In this document: piece after piece, positions 1 through 8,295 of the stretch
How positions within the stretch are numbered: position 1 is the stretch's first letter
How the letters are laid out: each line of letters starts with the position of its first letter
DNA from: Sva-07 sp963707515
GTDB lineage: Bacteria > Actinomycetota > Acidimicrobiia > Acidimicrobiales > Ilumatobacteraceae
DNA length: 64,000 nt
Assembly: GCA_963707515.1 (NCBI GenBank)
Contig: CAVPQI010000001.1
Location: 1,054,001-1,118,000 of the forward strand
Direction of reading: 5' to 3'
Made by a program: the position numbers and the translations under genes
The notes under the pieces: model-generated
The model's input: only the letters and a program-made list of their open reading frames with translations
What the model was told of the DNA's origin: nothing
Databases searched by the model: none

Positions 1-215
1 CCGCAGCGACGATGCTCGACCTCGCCGACGGCCGCAAGTCGATCGCCACGAAGACCGACTTCGTCACGTCGAAGCCGCTGCCGTTCCCGCCGGAGCCGTT
101 CCGCTTCGTCGGGATCCAGGCGACGCGATGGTCGATGAGCCGCGAGGACCGCACCGGCAAGCGCAACGCCTGGCTGCGGACGCTCGACCGGATGGGCCTC
201 GGCTTCGATTCCTGA
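1..215 (+). CDS. FAD-dependent oxidoreductase, C-terminal end only
   Basis: Only the last ~71 residues are in the window; the reading frame is open from the left edge and stops at 213-215. The tail contains PLPFPPEPFR, a WSMSREDRTGKRNAWLRTLDR-like segment and ends GLGFDS, which I recognise as the conserved C-terminus of actinobacterial glycine/D-amino-acid-oxidase-like FAD proteins. The FAD-binding N-terminus lies outside, so substrate and reaction cannot be judged. It converges on the debranching enzyme gene, with two hairpins in the gap. The family call rests on the tail alone. Confidence 0.55.
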   Translation, partial: AATMLDLADGRKSIATKTDFVTSKPLPFPPEPFRFVGIQATRWSMSREDRTGKRNAWLRTLDRMGLGFDS

Positions 216-229
216 CCGACGACGGTCAC

Positions 230-260
230 GCAACGGTTGGGGTCTGTCCCCAACCGTTGC
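230..260. terminator. 31-nt perfect hairpin between convergent genes
   Basis: Left arm GCAACGGTTGGGG and right arm CCCCAACCGTTGC pair perfectly (13 bp) around the loop TCTGT. It lies 15 nt past the oxidoreductase stop and in the gap between two convergent genes, so it can serve both strands. There is no T-run. The core GGGGTCTGTCCCC recurs, with different arms, at 56560-56590. Confidence 0.7.
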
Positions 261-272
261 ATGAAGCCGACA

Positions 273-300
273 AACGTCTGGGTCCCGTCCCCCCGACGTT
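273..300. terminator. second hairpin in the same convergent gap
   Basis: AACGTC (273-278) pairs with GACGTT (295-300), with an inner GGG...CCC pairing around TCCCGT. It lies just downstream of the debranching enzyme stop codon. It is very similar to the hairpin at 17311-17337, including the GGGxCCCGTCCCC core. Confidence 0.55.
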
Positions 301-312
301 GGCACACGTGCG

Positions 313-2121
313 TCAGTTGCGGCGGGCGACGAGCACCGAGCGCGGTCCGGCGGTGACCGGGCCGTCGACGCGGCGGGGTTCGACGAAACCGGCTTCGTCG
401 GAGGTGTCGATGATGATGTGCCATTCGCCGTCGGCCTGCACGGCGAACTCGAGCGGTTCCCACCAGGCGTTGGCCATCACGTAGAGGTCGCCGACGAGCC
501 ACGCCAGGGAGCGTGACTCGACGCCGAAGTCGGGCGCACCGCGGGGACCGAACATCGTCGGGCCGTCGCTGCTGGTCGGCTCGGCCAACGCCGGCACGGA
601 CGCCCGCAGCGCCGTCAGCCGGGCGACGAACGCCTCGAGGTCGGCGAACCCGGCGGCACGCTGCCAGTCGAGCCACGACGTGGCGTTGTCCTGGTTGTAG
701 GCGTTGTTGTTGCCGCCCTGGGTGCGGCCGACCTCGTCGCCGGCGACCCACATCGGCACGCCGGCACTGAGCAACAACAGACAGAAGGCGTTGCGCTGCT
801 GACGACGGCGCAGCGCCATCACCTCGGCGGGCACGTCGACGTCGCCCTCCCAGCCACAGTTCCACGAGCGGTTGTCGTGGTGCCCGTCCGTGCCGCCCCA
901 GCCGTTGGCGTCGTTGTGCGGATGGTCGTAGGCGAACAGGTCGTACAGCGTGAAGCCGTCGTGGGCGGTGAGGAAGTTGACCGAGCTCGCCGGCGAGTTG
1001 AACAGATCACGACTGCCGGCCACCCGCTCGGCGAGCCCGGCGACGGCGTCGGGCTCGGCACGGAGGAAGCTGCGCACGTCGTCGCGGAACCGACCGTTCC
1101 ACTGCATCCACCGCGGGTCGGGAAACTCGGCACCGAGGAGGTAGCGGGCGAGGTCCCACGGCTCGGCGATCAGGCGCACGCCCCGGCGCTCCGCCCAGTC
1201 GCCGATCGCCCGCACGAACGCCTCGTCGCGGGCGAGGACGGCGGCGAGGTCGAAGCGCAGCCCGTCGACCCCGAGGTCGGCGAGCCGGTCGAGCGCTTCC
1301 ATGATCAGGTGCCGCGACGGCGACGACCAGGCGTCGACCATGTTGCCGGTGCCGGTGTCGTCGATGTACTCGCCGTCGTCGTTCGTCACGTAGTAGCCGC
1401 GATCGTCGAGTGCTCGCAGCGTGTACGTCGGGCCGTCGTGGTCCGACTCGGTGGTGTGGTTGACGACGACGTCGAGCCACACCTCGATGTCCGCGGCGTG
1501 TGCCGCCTCGACCAGCTCGGCGAGCTCGGCGGCGGGGTCAGGCCCGATCGTGTAGTGCCGATGGATGGCACCGAACACCATCGGCATGTAGCCCCAGTAG
1601 TTGCCCTCGTCGGGATCGAACTGGTGGACGGGCAACAGTTCGAGCACCGACACGCCGAGGCCGGCCGATCGCGGCAGCTCGTCGATCATCGCCCGGAACG
1701 TGCCGGCAGCGGCCGTGGGGCGCGTGCACGTCTGGCCGCGCACGTGCGCCTCGTAGACGACGATCGGCCGGCTGCTCCACCGTTGCGGGCGCCGTGCCGG
1801 CCAGGGCAGGGCGACAGCGCGCGGGAAGTCGGCCACCTGCACGCCGCCGCCCGGCTTGTTCGCCGCCCGGCGATGGCCAGCGGGGAACTCCACGAGGGTG
1901 GCGTGCGGGTCGAGGACCGGCCGCTGCCCGTCGAGGAGCGCGACGTACGTCGCCCCGAGCGGCACCTCACCGATCCACGCCCCGCGCCCGAGTGGCCGCA
2001 GCCGCCGGCGTTCGGTCTCGCCGTCCACGGCGACCTCGACGAACCGCGCCGTAGGGGCGTGCAGGTGGATCCGGACGGGGTCGACCCGATCCGCGCCCGC
2101 TTGCGCCTCGTCGCCCTGCAC
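313..2121 (-). CDS. glgX: Glycogen debranching enzyme, GlgX/isoamylase type (GH13)
   Basis: Hydrolyses alpha-1,6 branches in glycogen or limit dextrin. The GH13 core is clear: VVNH in the barrel, the nucleophile Asp in GLRFDLA, the acid/base Glu in LIAEPWD, and TAHDGFTLYD for the third acidic residue; an N-terminal beta-sandwich (CBM48-like) comes first. The frame stays open much further upstream (to 2574), but that part is low-complexity translation of GC-rich repeats, so I place the start at the GTG at 2121 (602 aa), shortly before DRVDPVRIHLHAP. This is about 100 residues shorter than typical GlgX (about 700 aa), so a non-GTG start or a short N-terminal domain is possible. Head-to-head with the MoxR gene at 2317. 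Confidence 0.85.
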   Translation of the reverse strand: MQGDEAQAGADRVDPVRIHLHAPTARFVEVAVDGETERRRLRPLGRGAWIGEVPLGATYVALLDGQRPVLDPHATLVEFPAGHRRAANKPGGGVQVADFPRAVALPWPARRPQRWSSRPIVVYEAHVRGQTCTRPTAAAGTFRAMIDELPRSAGLGVSVLELLPVHQFDPDEGNYWGYMPMVFGAIHRHYTIGPDPAAELAELVEAAHAADIEVWLDVVVNHTTESDHDGPTYTLRALDDRGYYVTNDDGEYIDDTGTGNMVDAWSSPSRHLIMEALDRLADLGVDGLRFDLAAVLARDEAFVRAIGDWAERRGVRLIAEPWDLARYLLGAEFPDPRWMQWNGRFRDDVRSFLRAEPDAVAGLAERVAGSRDLFNSPASSVNFLTAHDGFTLYDLFAYDHPHNDANGWGGTDGHHDNRSWNCGWEGDVDVPAEVMALRRRQQRNAFCLLLLSAGVPMWVAGDEVGRTQGGNNNAYNQDNATSWLDWQRAAGFADLEAFVARLTALRASVPALAEPTSSDGPTMFGPRGAPDFGVESRSLAWLVGDLYVMANAWWEPLEFAVQADGEWHIIIDTSDEAGFVEPRRVDGPVTAGPRSVLVARRN

Positions 2122-2165
2122 GGTCGCCCATGATGCCGGACCCGGCGACCTCACTCCACATCCAC

Positions 2166-2236
2166 CACCCGCCCGCCCGCCCGGCCCCGTCCCCGGCGCG
2201 CCGCGTGCCCGCCCGGCCCCGTCCCCGACGGGCACG
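2166..2236. repeat. Two copies of a 32-bp dispersed minisatellite unit
   Basis: The core GCCCGGCCCCGTCCCC occurs twice with a period of 32 bp, between the divergent glgX and MoxR starts. The same core with the same 32-bp period occurs four times at 43385-43513, 41 kb away. Confidence 0.75.
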
Positions 2237-2316
2237 GCGACCGGGGACCCCGGTCGAGACACGGGGCGTTGCGTCGGAGGCAGGCAGCGATTGCTCTCGC
2301 AGGTAGCGTCGGCGCG

Positions 2317-3258
2317 ATGACACCGTCCACGGTCGCCGGCGCGCTGTCGCGCCATGGTTACCTCCCCGACGAAGGGATCGCAACGGCGGTGTTCCTGGCG
2401 ATGACGTTGCAACGTCCGCTGCTCCTCGAAGGCGAAGCGGGCGTCGGCAAGACCGAGCTCGCCAAGACGCTGGCGGCAGCGACCAACGCCTCGCTGATCC
2501 GGTTGCAGTGCTATGAAGGGATCGACGTCTCCCAGGCTGTCTACGACTGGGACTACGCCCGTCAGCTCCTCCACCTGCGAGCGACCGAAGCGACCGGCGA
2601 ATCGACGTCACGGACCGCCGACGAATTGGAAGCCGAGCTCTACGGCGAGCGCTTCCTCGTCAAGCGGGCGTTGCTGCGGGCGATCGAACCCGTCGAGGGT
2701 CCGCCGCCGGTGCTGCTGATCGACGAGATCGACCGTGCCGACGACGAGTTCGAGGCGTACCTGCTGGAGGTCCTGTCCGACTACCAGATCACGATCCCCG
2801 AGATCGGCGTGTACCGCGCCGAGCAGCCACCGATCGTGATCCTCACCTCGAACCGCACCCGCGACGTCCACGACGCACTGAAGCGGCGCTGCCTCTACCA
2901 CTGGGTCGAACATCCCGGCTTCGACCGTGAGGTGGCGATCGTCAAGCTGCGCGTCCCGGAGATCGACGTCGGCCTCGCCCGTCAGGTCGCCGCCGCCGTC
3001 GAGCAGCTCCGCGAGCTCAAGCTGTACAAGCCGCCTGGCGTCGCTGAGACGATCGACTGGGCGACCGCCCTCGGCCGGCTCGGCGCGACCGAGCTCGACG
3101 AGGAGGTCGTCGCCAACACGCTCGGCACCGTCGTCAAGTACCGCGAGGACCACCAACGGATCATCCAGCACGGCATCGCCGACGTCGTCAAGCGCGCCGC
3201 CGACGCCGCCCGGACCCGCGGCGACGTCCCGGACCAGCTGACGATCCCCGGATCGTGA
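2317..3258 (+). CDS. MoxR-family AAA+ ATPase (CoxD-like)
   Basis: 313-aa AAA+ chaperone-type ATPase. Walker A GEAGVGKT is at residues 39-46; Walker B LLIDEIDRAD is near 135; LTSNRTRDVHDALKRRCLYHW is sensor 1 and the arginine-finger region. MoxR ATPases partner with VWA proteins to insert metals or remodel enzymes; in CO dehydrogenase clusters this pair is CoxD/CoxE and matures the Mo-Cu site. The ATG at 2317 is chosen because homology starts there. It overlaps the VWA gene by 4 nt (GTGA), so translation is probably coupled. A different MoxR paralogue is at 10677 beside a DUF58 gene. Confidence 0.9.
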   Translation: MTPSTVAGALSRHGYLPDEGIATAVFLAMTLQRPLLLEGEAGVGKTELAKTLAAATNASLIRLQCYEGIDVSQAVYDWDYARQLLHLRATEATGESTSRTADELEAELYGERFLVKRALLRAIEPVEGPPPVLLIDEIDRADDEFEAYLLEVLSDYQITIPEIGVYRAEQPPIVILTSNRTRDVHDALKRRCLYHWVEHPGFDREVAIVKLRVPEIDVGLARQVAAAVEQLRELKLYKPPGVAETIDWATALGRLGATELDEEVVANTLGTVVKYREDHQRIIQHGIADVVKRAADAARTRGDVPDQLTIPGS

Positions 3259-4426
3259 GCGAGTCGGTCAGCGCCGTGCCGACCGACCCACGCCTCGAGC
3301 CGGTCGTGCGCTCGACGCCCGCCGAGATCGCCGTCGCCTTCTCCCAGCTCCTGCGCGGCCTCGGCCTGAGCGTGCCGACGAGCTGCACCAACACCTTCGC
3401 CCAGGCGCTGGCGGCGACCGGGATCGCCGGCCGCGACAACGCGTACTGGGCCGGCCGAGCGACGCTCGTGCGGCGCCCGGAGGACATCGAACCCTTCGAC
3501 CGGGCGTTCGCCGTGTTCTTCGAACGCCGCACCGCGTCGGCGGCCGACGAGCAGGACACCGAGACGGTCTCGGTGACGATCGCCGTCGACGCCGACGACG
3601 ACGACAACCACGACGACGACGGTGCGGCGGGTGGCGACGACGACGTGATCGAACTGCGCTTCTCGGCCACCGAGGTGCTGCGCCACAAGGACTTCGCCGA
3701 CTACGACGACGACGAGCTGATCCGGGCGCAGCAGCTGATGAGCGACCTGCGCCTCGTCGGATCGCCGCGCCCATCGTTGCGCCTCGGGCCGACACGCCGC
3801 CGGACGTCACGGCCCGACATCCGCCGCACGGTGCGCGCCGCCATCCGCGCCGGCGGCGAGCCGATCGCTCGTCGCTACGCCGCCCCGACCCCCCGGCTGC
3901 GGCGGCTGGTGCTGCTGCTCGACATCAGCGGGTCGATGGAGCCGTACGCCCGCGGCCTGTTGCGATTCGTGCACGCCGCCGTCGCCGGCCGGCAGAAGGT
4001 CGAGGCGTTTGCCCTCGGCACCCGCCTGACGCGCATCACCCGCGAGCTCGGCAGCCGCGATCCGGACGTCGCCCTGCCGCGCCGCCGGTGAGCGCGTCGC
4101 CGACTGGAGCGGCGGCACCCGCCTCGGCGCCGGGCTGCGCCAGTTCAACGACGACTGGGGTGTCCGCGGGCTGGCGCGCAACGCCATCGTCGTCATCCTC
4201 TCCGACGGCTGGGACCGCGGCGACCCCGACGAGCTCGGCGGCCGAGATGGCCCGCCTGCAGCGCGTCACGCACCGCCTGATCTGGGTCAACCCGCTGAAG
4301 GTGACCCCGGGGTACGCCCCACTCGCCCGGGGAATGGCGGCGGCACTGCCGTATGTTGACCGCTTCGTGGAGGGTCACTCGGTGGCCGCCATGGAGGAAC
4401 TGACGAGGACGATCGCCGCACCGTGA
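3255..4426 (+). CDS. coxE: VWA-domain protein CoxE, broken by two +1 frameshifts
   Basis: von Willebrand A protein that works with the preceding MoxR in molybdenum-hydroxylase/CODH maturation. The N-terminal helical region is followed by an acidic linker rich in Asp (around residues 105-130) and a VWA domain with MIDAS motif DISGSMEPYARG; the second half reads GERVADWSGGTRLG, VVILSDGWDRGDPDELG and VTHRLIWVNPLK. The protein needs three frames: breaks lie near 4074-4083 (CTGCGC read as CTGCCGC) and 4236-4243 (GGCGCC read as GGCGGCC). Removing one base at each gives an intact 389-aa protein of normal length. I judge sequence error more likely than a pseudogene. Confidence 0.85.
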
Positions 4427-4495
4427 CCGGCCCGTGCCAGTTGGGCCGTGACCGGCCCGTACCAGTGGGGCCGTGACCGGCCCGTGCCAGATGGA
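4421..4495. repeat. Three 25-bp tandem units starting over the coxE stop codon
   Basis: Units at 4421-4445, 4446-4470 and 4471-4495, each beginning CCGTGACCGGCCCGT. The coxE stop codon (4424-4426) is the TGA of unit 1, and each further unit repeats that TGA. The array fills the gap before xdhC. Confidence 0.85.
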
Positions 4496-4543
4496 ACGTG
4501 ACACGCCGGTGCTCGGCACCGGCATCTCGGACGAGGAGACGAC

Positions 4544-4862
4544 ATGGACGACCTGCTCGATGACATCGACCGCTGGCGGCGCGCCGGCGAGCGCATCGCG
4601 GTCGCTCGGGTCATCGACGTCGAAGGCTCCGGACCTCGGCTCCCCGGCGCCGCGATGGCCGTCGACGGAGTCCGGTGAGGTCGCCGGCAGCGTCAGCGGT
4701 GGCTGCGTCGAGGGCGCGGTGGTGGGCGAAGCGCTGGCGATCCTGTCCGGGGACCGCACGCGCGGCATCGTCACGTTCGGCTACTCCGACGACGAGGCAT
4801 TCGCCGTCGGGCTGACCTGCGGCGGGACGATCCACCTGTACATCGAGGAGCTCGACTGGTGA
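4544..4862 (+). CDS. XdhC/CoxI N-terminal-domain protein, one +1 frameshift
   Basis: Stand-alone XdhC_CoxI domain: GSGPRLPGAAMAV, then GSVSGGCVEGAVVGEA (the conserved GGCVE Cys motif) and GLTCGGTIHLYIE. XdhC proteins bind molybdenum cofactor and pass the sulfurated form to xanthine/CO dehydrogenases. The frame breaks near 4661-4670, where GACGAG appears as GACGGAG; correcting it gives 105 aa reading VDESGEVAGSVSGGCVE. Overlaps the next XdhC gene by 4 nt (GTGA). Actinobacterial maturation clusters commonly carry such a short XdhC next to a longer one. Confidence 0.85.
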
Positions 4863-5671
4863 GCAGCCCACGGACGCTGTTCGAGCGCTACGCCGACGCG
4901 CTGCGCGCCGAGCAGCCGGTCGCCCTGGCGACCGTCGTCGACGGCCCGCACGTCGGGGCCAAGCTGCTCGTCACCCCCGACGGCCCCGCCGAGGGGTCGC
5001 TCGGCCATCCCGAGCTCGACCGCGTCGTCGCCCGCGACACGCTGGCCGAGTTGGAAGCAGCGCGGTCGGGCATCCGCCACTACGGCCCGGAGGGTCAGAC
5101 GACGCCGGAGGACCTGATCGACCAGCCGACGGTGCGGATCTTCGTCGAGTCGCACGCCCCGCCACCGCAGATGTGGATCTTCGGCGCCGTCGACTTCACC
5201 GCCGCCCTCGCCCGTGTGGCCAAGGTGCTCGGCTACCGGGTGACGGTCTGCGATGCCCGCGAGGTGTTCGCCACCCGCCGCCGGTTCCCGATGGCCGACG
5301 AGGTCAAGGTGACGTGGCCGGCACCGGTGTTCGCCGAGCACGGCAGCGAGCTCGGTCCGCGCGACGCGGTGTGCATCCTCACCCACGACCCGAAGTTCGA
5401 CGTGCCGGCCGTCCAGGGAGCGCTGGCGACCCAGTCGGCTACATCGGCGTGATGGGCAGTCGGTCGACCCATGAGCACCGCACCGAGCGCCTGCTCGACG
5501 CGGGTGTCGACCCTGCCGACCTCGCCCGCCTGATGTCACCGATCGGGCTCGACATCGGCGCCCGTACCCCCGAGGAGACCGCCGTGTCGATCTGCGCCGA
5601 GATCATCGCCCGCCGCACCGGCCGCGCCGTTCCCTCCCTGCAAGGACGGTGCCGGGGCGATCCATTCCTGA
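4859..5671 (+). CDS. xdhC: XdhC/CoxF two-domain protein, two frame disruptions
   Basis: Full-length XdhC: N-terminal XdhC_CoxI domain (FERYADALRAEQPVALATVV) and C-terminal NAD-type Rossmann domain (FGAVDFTAALARVAKVLGY, DAREVFATRRRFP, LTHDPKFDVPA, GYIGVMGSRSTHEHR). Two breaks: one base is missing near 5430-5433 and one extra G lies at about 5643 (CAAGAC read as CAAGGAC). With both corrected the protein is 270 aa and ends in GAIHS at TGA 5669-5671, a common XdhC ending. Role: Mo-cofactor maturation and insertion. Starts on GTG 4859, coupled to the preceding gene. Confidence 0.85.
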
Positions 5672-5766
5672 TCGTCGGGCCTCTCCGAGTTGCTCGGCCT
5701 CGCCGCAGGCCGGTGAAGCCGAACGTCTGGTCGGCCTCGCGTGCGGCTCGTCGCTGTTCTGAGCAC

Positions 5767-5796
5767 GTGACGAAAGCACCCGTCCCCGTTTGTCAC
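5767..5796. terminator. Hairpin between convergent xdhC and NlpC/P60 genes
   Basis: GTGACgAAA pairs with TTTGTCAC around a loop holding ACCCGTCCCC, the same loop core as at 281-291 and 17321-17330. No T-run. Likely bidirectional terminator; the rest of the 188-nt gap is G-rich with short GTCGGTGCGGG repeats next to the NlpC stop. Confidence 0.55.
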
Positions 5797-5859
5797 TTGG
5801 GCCCTGCGACGTGATCTCGCGACGTCGGGCGGGGTCGGTGCGGGGGTCGGTGCGGGGGG

Positions 5860-6678
5860 TCAGTGCGTGGGGTCGCCGAAGCGGACGGAGTTGGTGCGAC
5901 GATCGGAGATCAGATCGAGCTCGACCGTGCGGCCGCGCTGGACCGAGTGGATGATGGCGTCACCGACACCGAGGTACATCATCACGTGCCCGGGGTACTG
6001 CACCAGGTCGCCGGCCTTGGCGGTGCTGCGATCGAGCCCGCTGGCGTTGTTGATCTGCGCCGAGCTCTGACGCTCGAGGGTGACGCCGGCGCGGCTCCAG
6101 GCGTACGTCGTCAGCCCGGAGCAGTCGAAGCCGACGCCCTCCTGGCTGGTGTTCGTGCGGTACGGGACACCGATCTGGGTCATCGCCGCGAGCACGGCCC
6201 GCTGGTGGCCGATCGGCGTGCGCGCCCACGCGGCGGCCATCTCGGCCTGCGGGTAGCCGAGTTCGGTCGCTGCGAACTGCGCGGTCTGGGTGCGGTTCCA
6301 CACGTAGCTCCGCCATGCGGCCGGATCGGCCGTGGCGGTCCACTCGTCGTAGTTGGCCAGTGCCTGGCGGGCCGACGAGGTGACGATCGGCGCCATGGCG
6401 TTGGTCTCCATGCCGCCGCGCACCGCCGAGGCGGGCGACGAGCCGACGGTGACGCAGCCGAGGAGCGCTCCCGCGGCGACGGCGAGACCGAGCACGAGCC
6501 CCCGCGCCGTTCGACGGCTCGGGTTTCGCCTGCCGGCCGGCTGGGCATCGTGGCCCCCGAAGCAGTCGTCGACGGACAGTGGCCGAAGGGCGGCGCGGTG
6601 GCGGGCCCGGAGGGTCCGCTCGGCGCCTGGCCGATCAGCTGAGGTCGTGGTGAAGGCACTCATGACGAGATGACCCAT
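5860..6678 (-). CDS. NlpC/P60 cell-wall peptidase, secreted or anchored
   Basis: 272-aa protein with a basic N-terminus, one hydrophobic stretch near residues 58-85 (signal peptide or anchor), a spacer, and a C-terminal NlpC/P60 domain. The catalytic Cys is in GVGFDCSGLT (about 186), His in YPGHVMMYLG (about 231), a third polar residue is in AIIHS (about 244). It should cleave peptidoglycan stem peptides outside the cell. Two starts are possible: ATG 6678 or ATG 6663. It interrupts the codirectional maturation cluster on the opposite strand and shares its upstream region with the MobA-like gene. Confidence 0.88.
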   Translation of the reverse strand: MGHLVMSAFTTTSADRPGAERTLRARHRAALRPLSVDDCFGGHDAQPAGRRNPSRRTARGLVLGLAVAAGALLGCVTVGSSPASAVRGGMETNAMAPIVTSSARQALANYDEWTATADPAAWRSYVWNRTQTAQFAATELGYPQAEMAAAWARTPIGHQRAVLAAMTQIGVPYRTNTSQEGVGFDCSGLTTYAWSRAGVTLERQSSAQINNASGLDRSTAKAGDLVQYPGHVMMYLGVGDAIIHSVQRGRTVELDLISDRRTNSVRFGDPTH

Positions 6679-6834
6679 GGCGAACGACGACCCGGAAGGA
6701 AGCCGTCGCCATGACGGTCCGGTAACGTATCGTCACGGAATCGCAATACTCAAGCGCGACGCGAACATTTCCGACACGCAACCGTCATCGTCGCCTCGAG
6801 TTCGCTGCCCGCCGAACGCCGTCCGTCTCTTCGC
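6679..6834. promoter_or_regulatory. Divergent intergenic region, NlpC / MobA-like
   Basis: 156 nt between two divergent starts, less GC-rich than its surroundings (for example GGTAACGTATCGTCACGGAA). It must hold both promoters, but I see no convincing -35/-10 pair or operator. Confidence 0.35.
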
Positions 6835-7510
6835 ATGCCTCCTGCCGACTCACCCGAAACTGATGCGCACGCTGGTGCGACGCGGCCGACTGCGGTCGCC
6901 CTGACGCTCGCCGCCGGCGCCGGATCGCGGTTCCGCGCGAGCGAAGGAGAAACCGGTCACAAATTGTCGGCGCGACTGTCGAAGCCTGACCCTCCGAGCG
7001 CCGATCGCGACCCCGGCGACGACGCCGCCGACGGTGCTCGAGGCGGCGCTCGTCGCCGCGCTCGACGCGGCGATCGGACCGGTCGTCGTCATCACCGGCG
7101 CCGAGCCCGACGTCGTCCCGGAGCACCTCCGCGAGCGCCTCGTCGTGCACCACCACGCCGACTGGGCGGACGGCCAGATGAGCTCACTGCGCGCCGGCAT
7201 CGACGTCGCCCGGTCCCTCGGTGCCACCGCCGTCGTCGTCGGCCTCGGCGACCAGCCGTTCGTGACACCCGAGGCGTGGCGCGCCGTCGCTGCCGCCGCC
7301 GGCCCGATCGCCGTGGCCACCTACGGCGGCCGCCGCGGCAACCCGGTCCGTCTCGACGCCGAGGTGTGGGATCTGCTCCCCGCGGAAGGCGACGAGGGTG
7401 CACGCGCCCTGATGCGCGTTCGTCCAGATCTCGTTCGTGAAGTACCGTGCACAGGTTCACCCGCCGACATCGACACCACAGAGGACCTCCGCCGATGGCA
7501 GAACAGTTGA
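6835..7510 (+). CDS. MobA-like nucleotidyltransferase (NTP_transf_3), one +1 frameshift
   Basis: Molybdopterin cytidylyl/guanylyltransferase-like protein of the MocA type, which in CODH/XDH clusters adds a nucleotide to the Mo cofactor. It shows the NTP-binding start VALTLAAGAGSRFR, then HKLSA, DWADGQMSSLRAGIDVA, VVVGLGDQPFVTPEAWR and GGRRGNPVRL. The frame changes between 6970 and 6995; one surplus base makes a 224-aa protein. Its 3' end overlaps the CoxG start by 16 nt. Specificity (CTP or GTP) cannot be read from the sequence. Confidence 0.75.
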
Positions 7511-8295
7511 TCAACGAGTTCACGGTCAATCGACCGATCGAGGAGGCGTGGCCGCTGATCACCGACGTGGAGCGCATCGCTCCGTGCCTGCCCGGCGCCG
7601 AGCTGCACGAGATCGAGGGTGAGGTCTACCGCGGGGTCGTCAAGGTCAAGCTCGGTGCGATCAGCAGCCAGTTCAAGGGTGAGGCGCACTTCCTCGAGCG
7701 CGACGACGCCAACTACCGCGCCGTGATCAAGGGCAGTGGCCGCGACACCGGCGGGCGCGGCAACGCCTCGGCGAACATCACCGCCCAGGCCGAGAGCCTG
7801 TCGCCGACGAGCACCCGTGTCGCGGTGACGACCGACCTCCACATCACGGGCAAGGTCGCCCAGTTCGGGCGCGGCATCATGGGCGACGTCAGCTCCAAGC
7901 TGATGGCCCAGTTCGCCGACAACCTCAACCAGATGATCGACGACCAGGCGTCGCCCGGCGCGCCGAGCGAGTCGGCCACTCCTGCCGCAGACACCGCTGC
8001 TGTGACGTCCGATGCTGTGACGTCCGATGCTGCGACGTCGGATGCTGCGACGTCGGATGCTGTAACGCCGGATGGGGCGCGGTCCACCGCGACGTCGAGC
8101 GCGGCGGCGAACGGTTCGGCCGGCGCCGAGGGAGATGTGGCAGCAGCCGCACCCCAGATCCGCAAGATCGACGGACCGGCCACCGAGCCGATCGACCTGA
8201 TGGAGATCGGCAAGGGATCGGTGCTCAAGCGCGTCCTGCCGGCACTCGCTGCCGTCGCCATTCTCGCGATCTTCCTCCGCCGCCGCCGAGGCTGA
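7495..8295 (+). CDS. coxG: CoxG-like SRPBCC protein with C-terminal membrane anchor
   Basis: 266 aa. Residues 1-150 are a CoxG/SRPBCC (START-like) domain: INEFTVNRPIEEAWPLITD, ERIAPCLPGAEL, VYRGVVKVKLG and a GxFxGxAxF-like stretch. CoxG proteins recruit CO dehydrogenase to the membrane. Then comes a Ser/Thr/Ala/Asp-rich linker with five 15-bp repeats, and a C-terminal helix VLPALAAVAILAIFL followed by RRRRG, a tail anchor. ATG 7495 lies inside the end of the preceding gene; TGATG overlap with the next. Confidence 0.88.
   Translation: MAEQLINEFTVNRPIEEAWPLITDVERIAPCLPGAELHEIEGEVYRGVVKVKLGAISSQFKGEAHFLERDDANYRAVIKGSGRDTGGRGNASANITAQAESLSPTSTRVAVTTDLHITGKVAQFGRGIMGDVSSKLMAQFADNLNQMIDDQASPGAPSESATPAADTAAVTSDAVTSDAATSDAATSDAVTPDGARSTATSSAAANGSAGAEGDVAAAAPQIRKIDGPATEPIDLMEIGKGSVLKRVLPALAAVAILAIFLRRRRG
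7999..8073 (+). repeat. Five 15-bp in-frame repeats in the coxG linker
   Basis: Units GCTGTGACGTCCGAT and variants at 7999-8013, 8014-8028, 8029-8043, 8044-8058 and 8059-8073, each encoding A-(V/A)-T-(S/P)-D. Length is a multiple of three, so copy number can change without breaking the frame. Confidence 0.9.

Noticed and set aside
877..2133. Long open frames opposite glgX and many other genes (for example opposite the GH92, GDH and permease genes)
   Set aside because: High-GC shadow frames: compositionally biased, no recognisable domain, fully overlapping well-identified genes.
313..2574. Longer glgX start at 2574
   Set aside because: The extra 151 residues are translated GC-rich repeat and the antisense of moxR; no homology.
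3255..4426. Programmed ribosomal frameshifting to explain coxE and other broken genes
   Set aside because: No slippery heptamers or consistent downstream structures; the breaks occur in 13 unrelated genes, twice or more within some, and all but three are simple extra bases.
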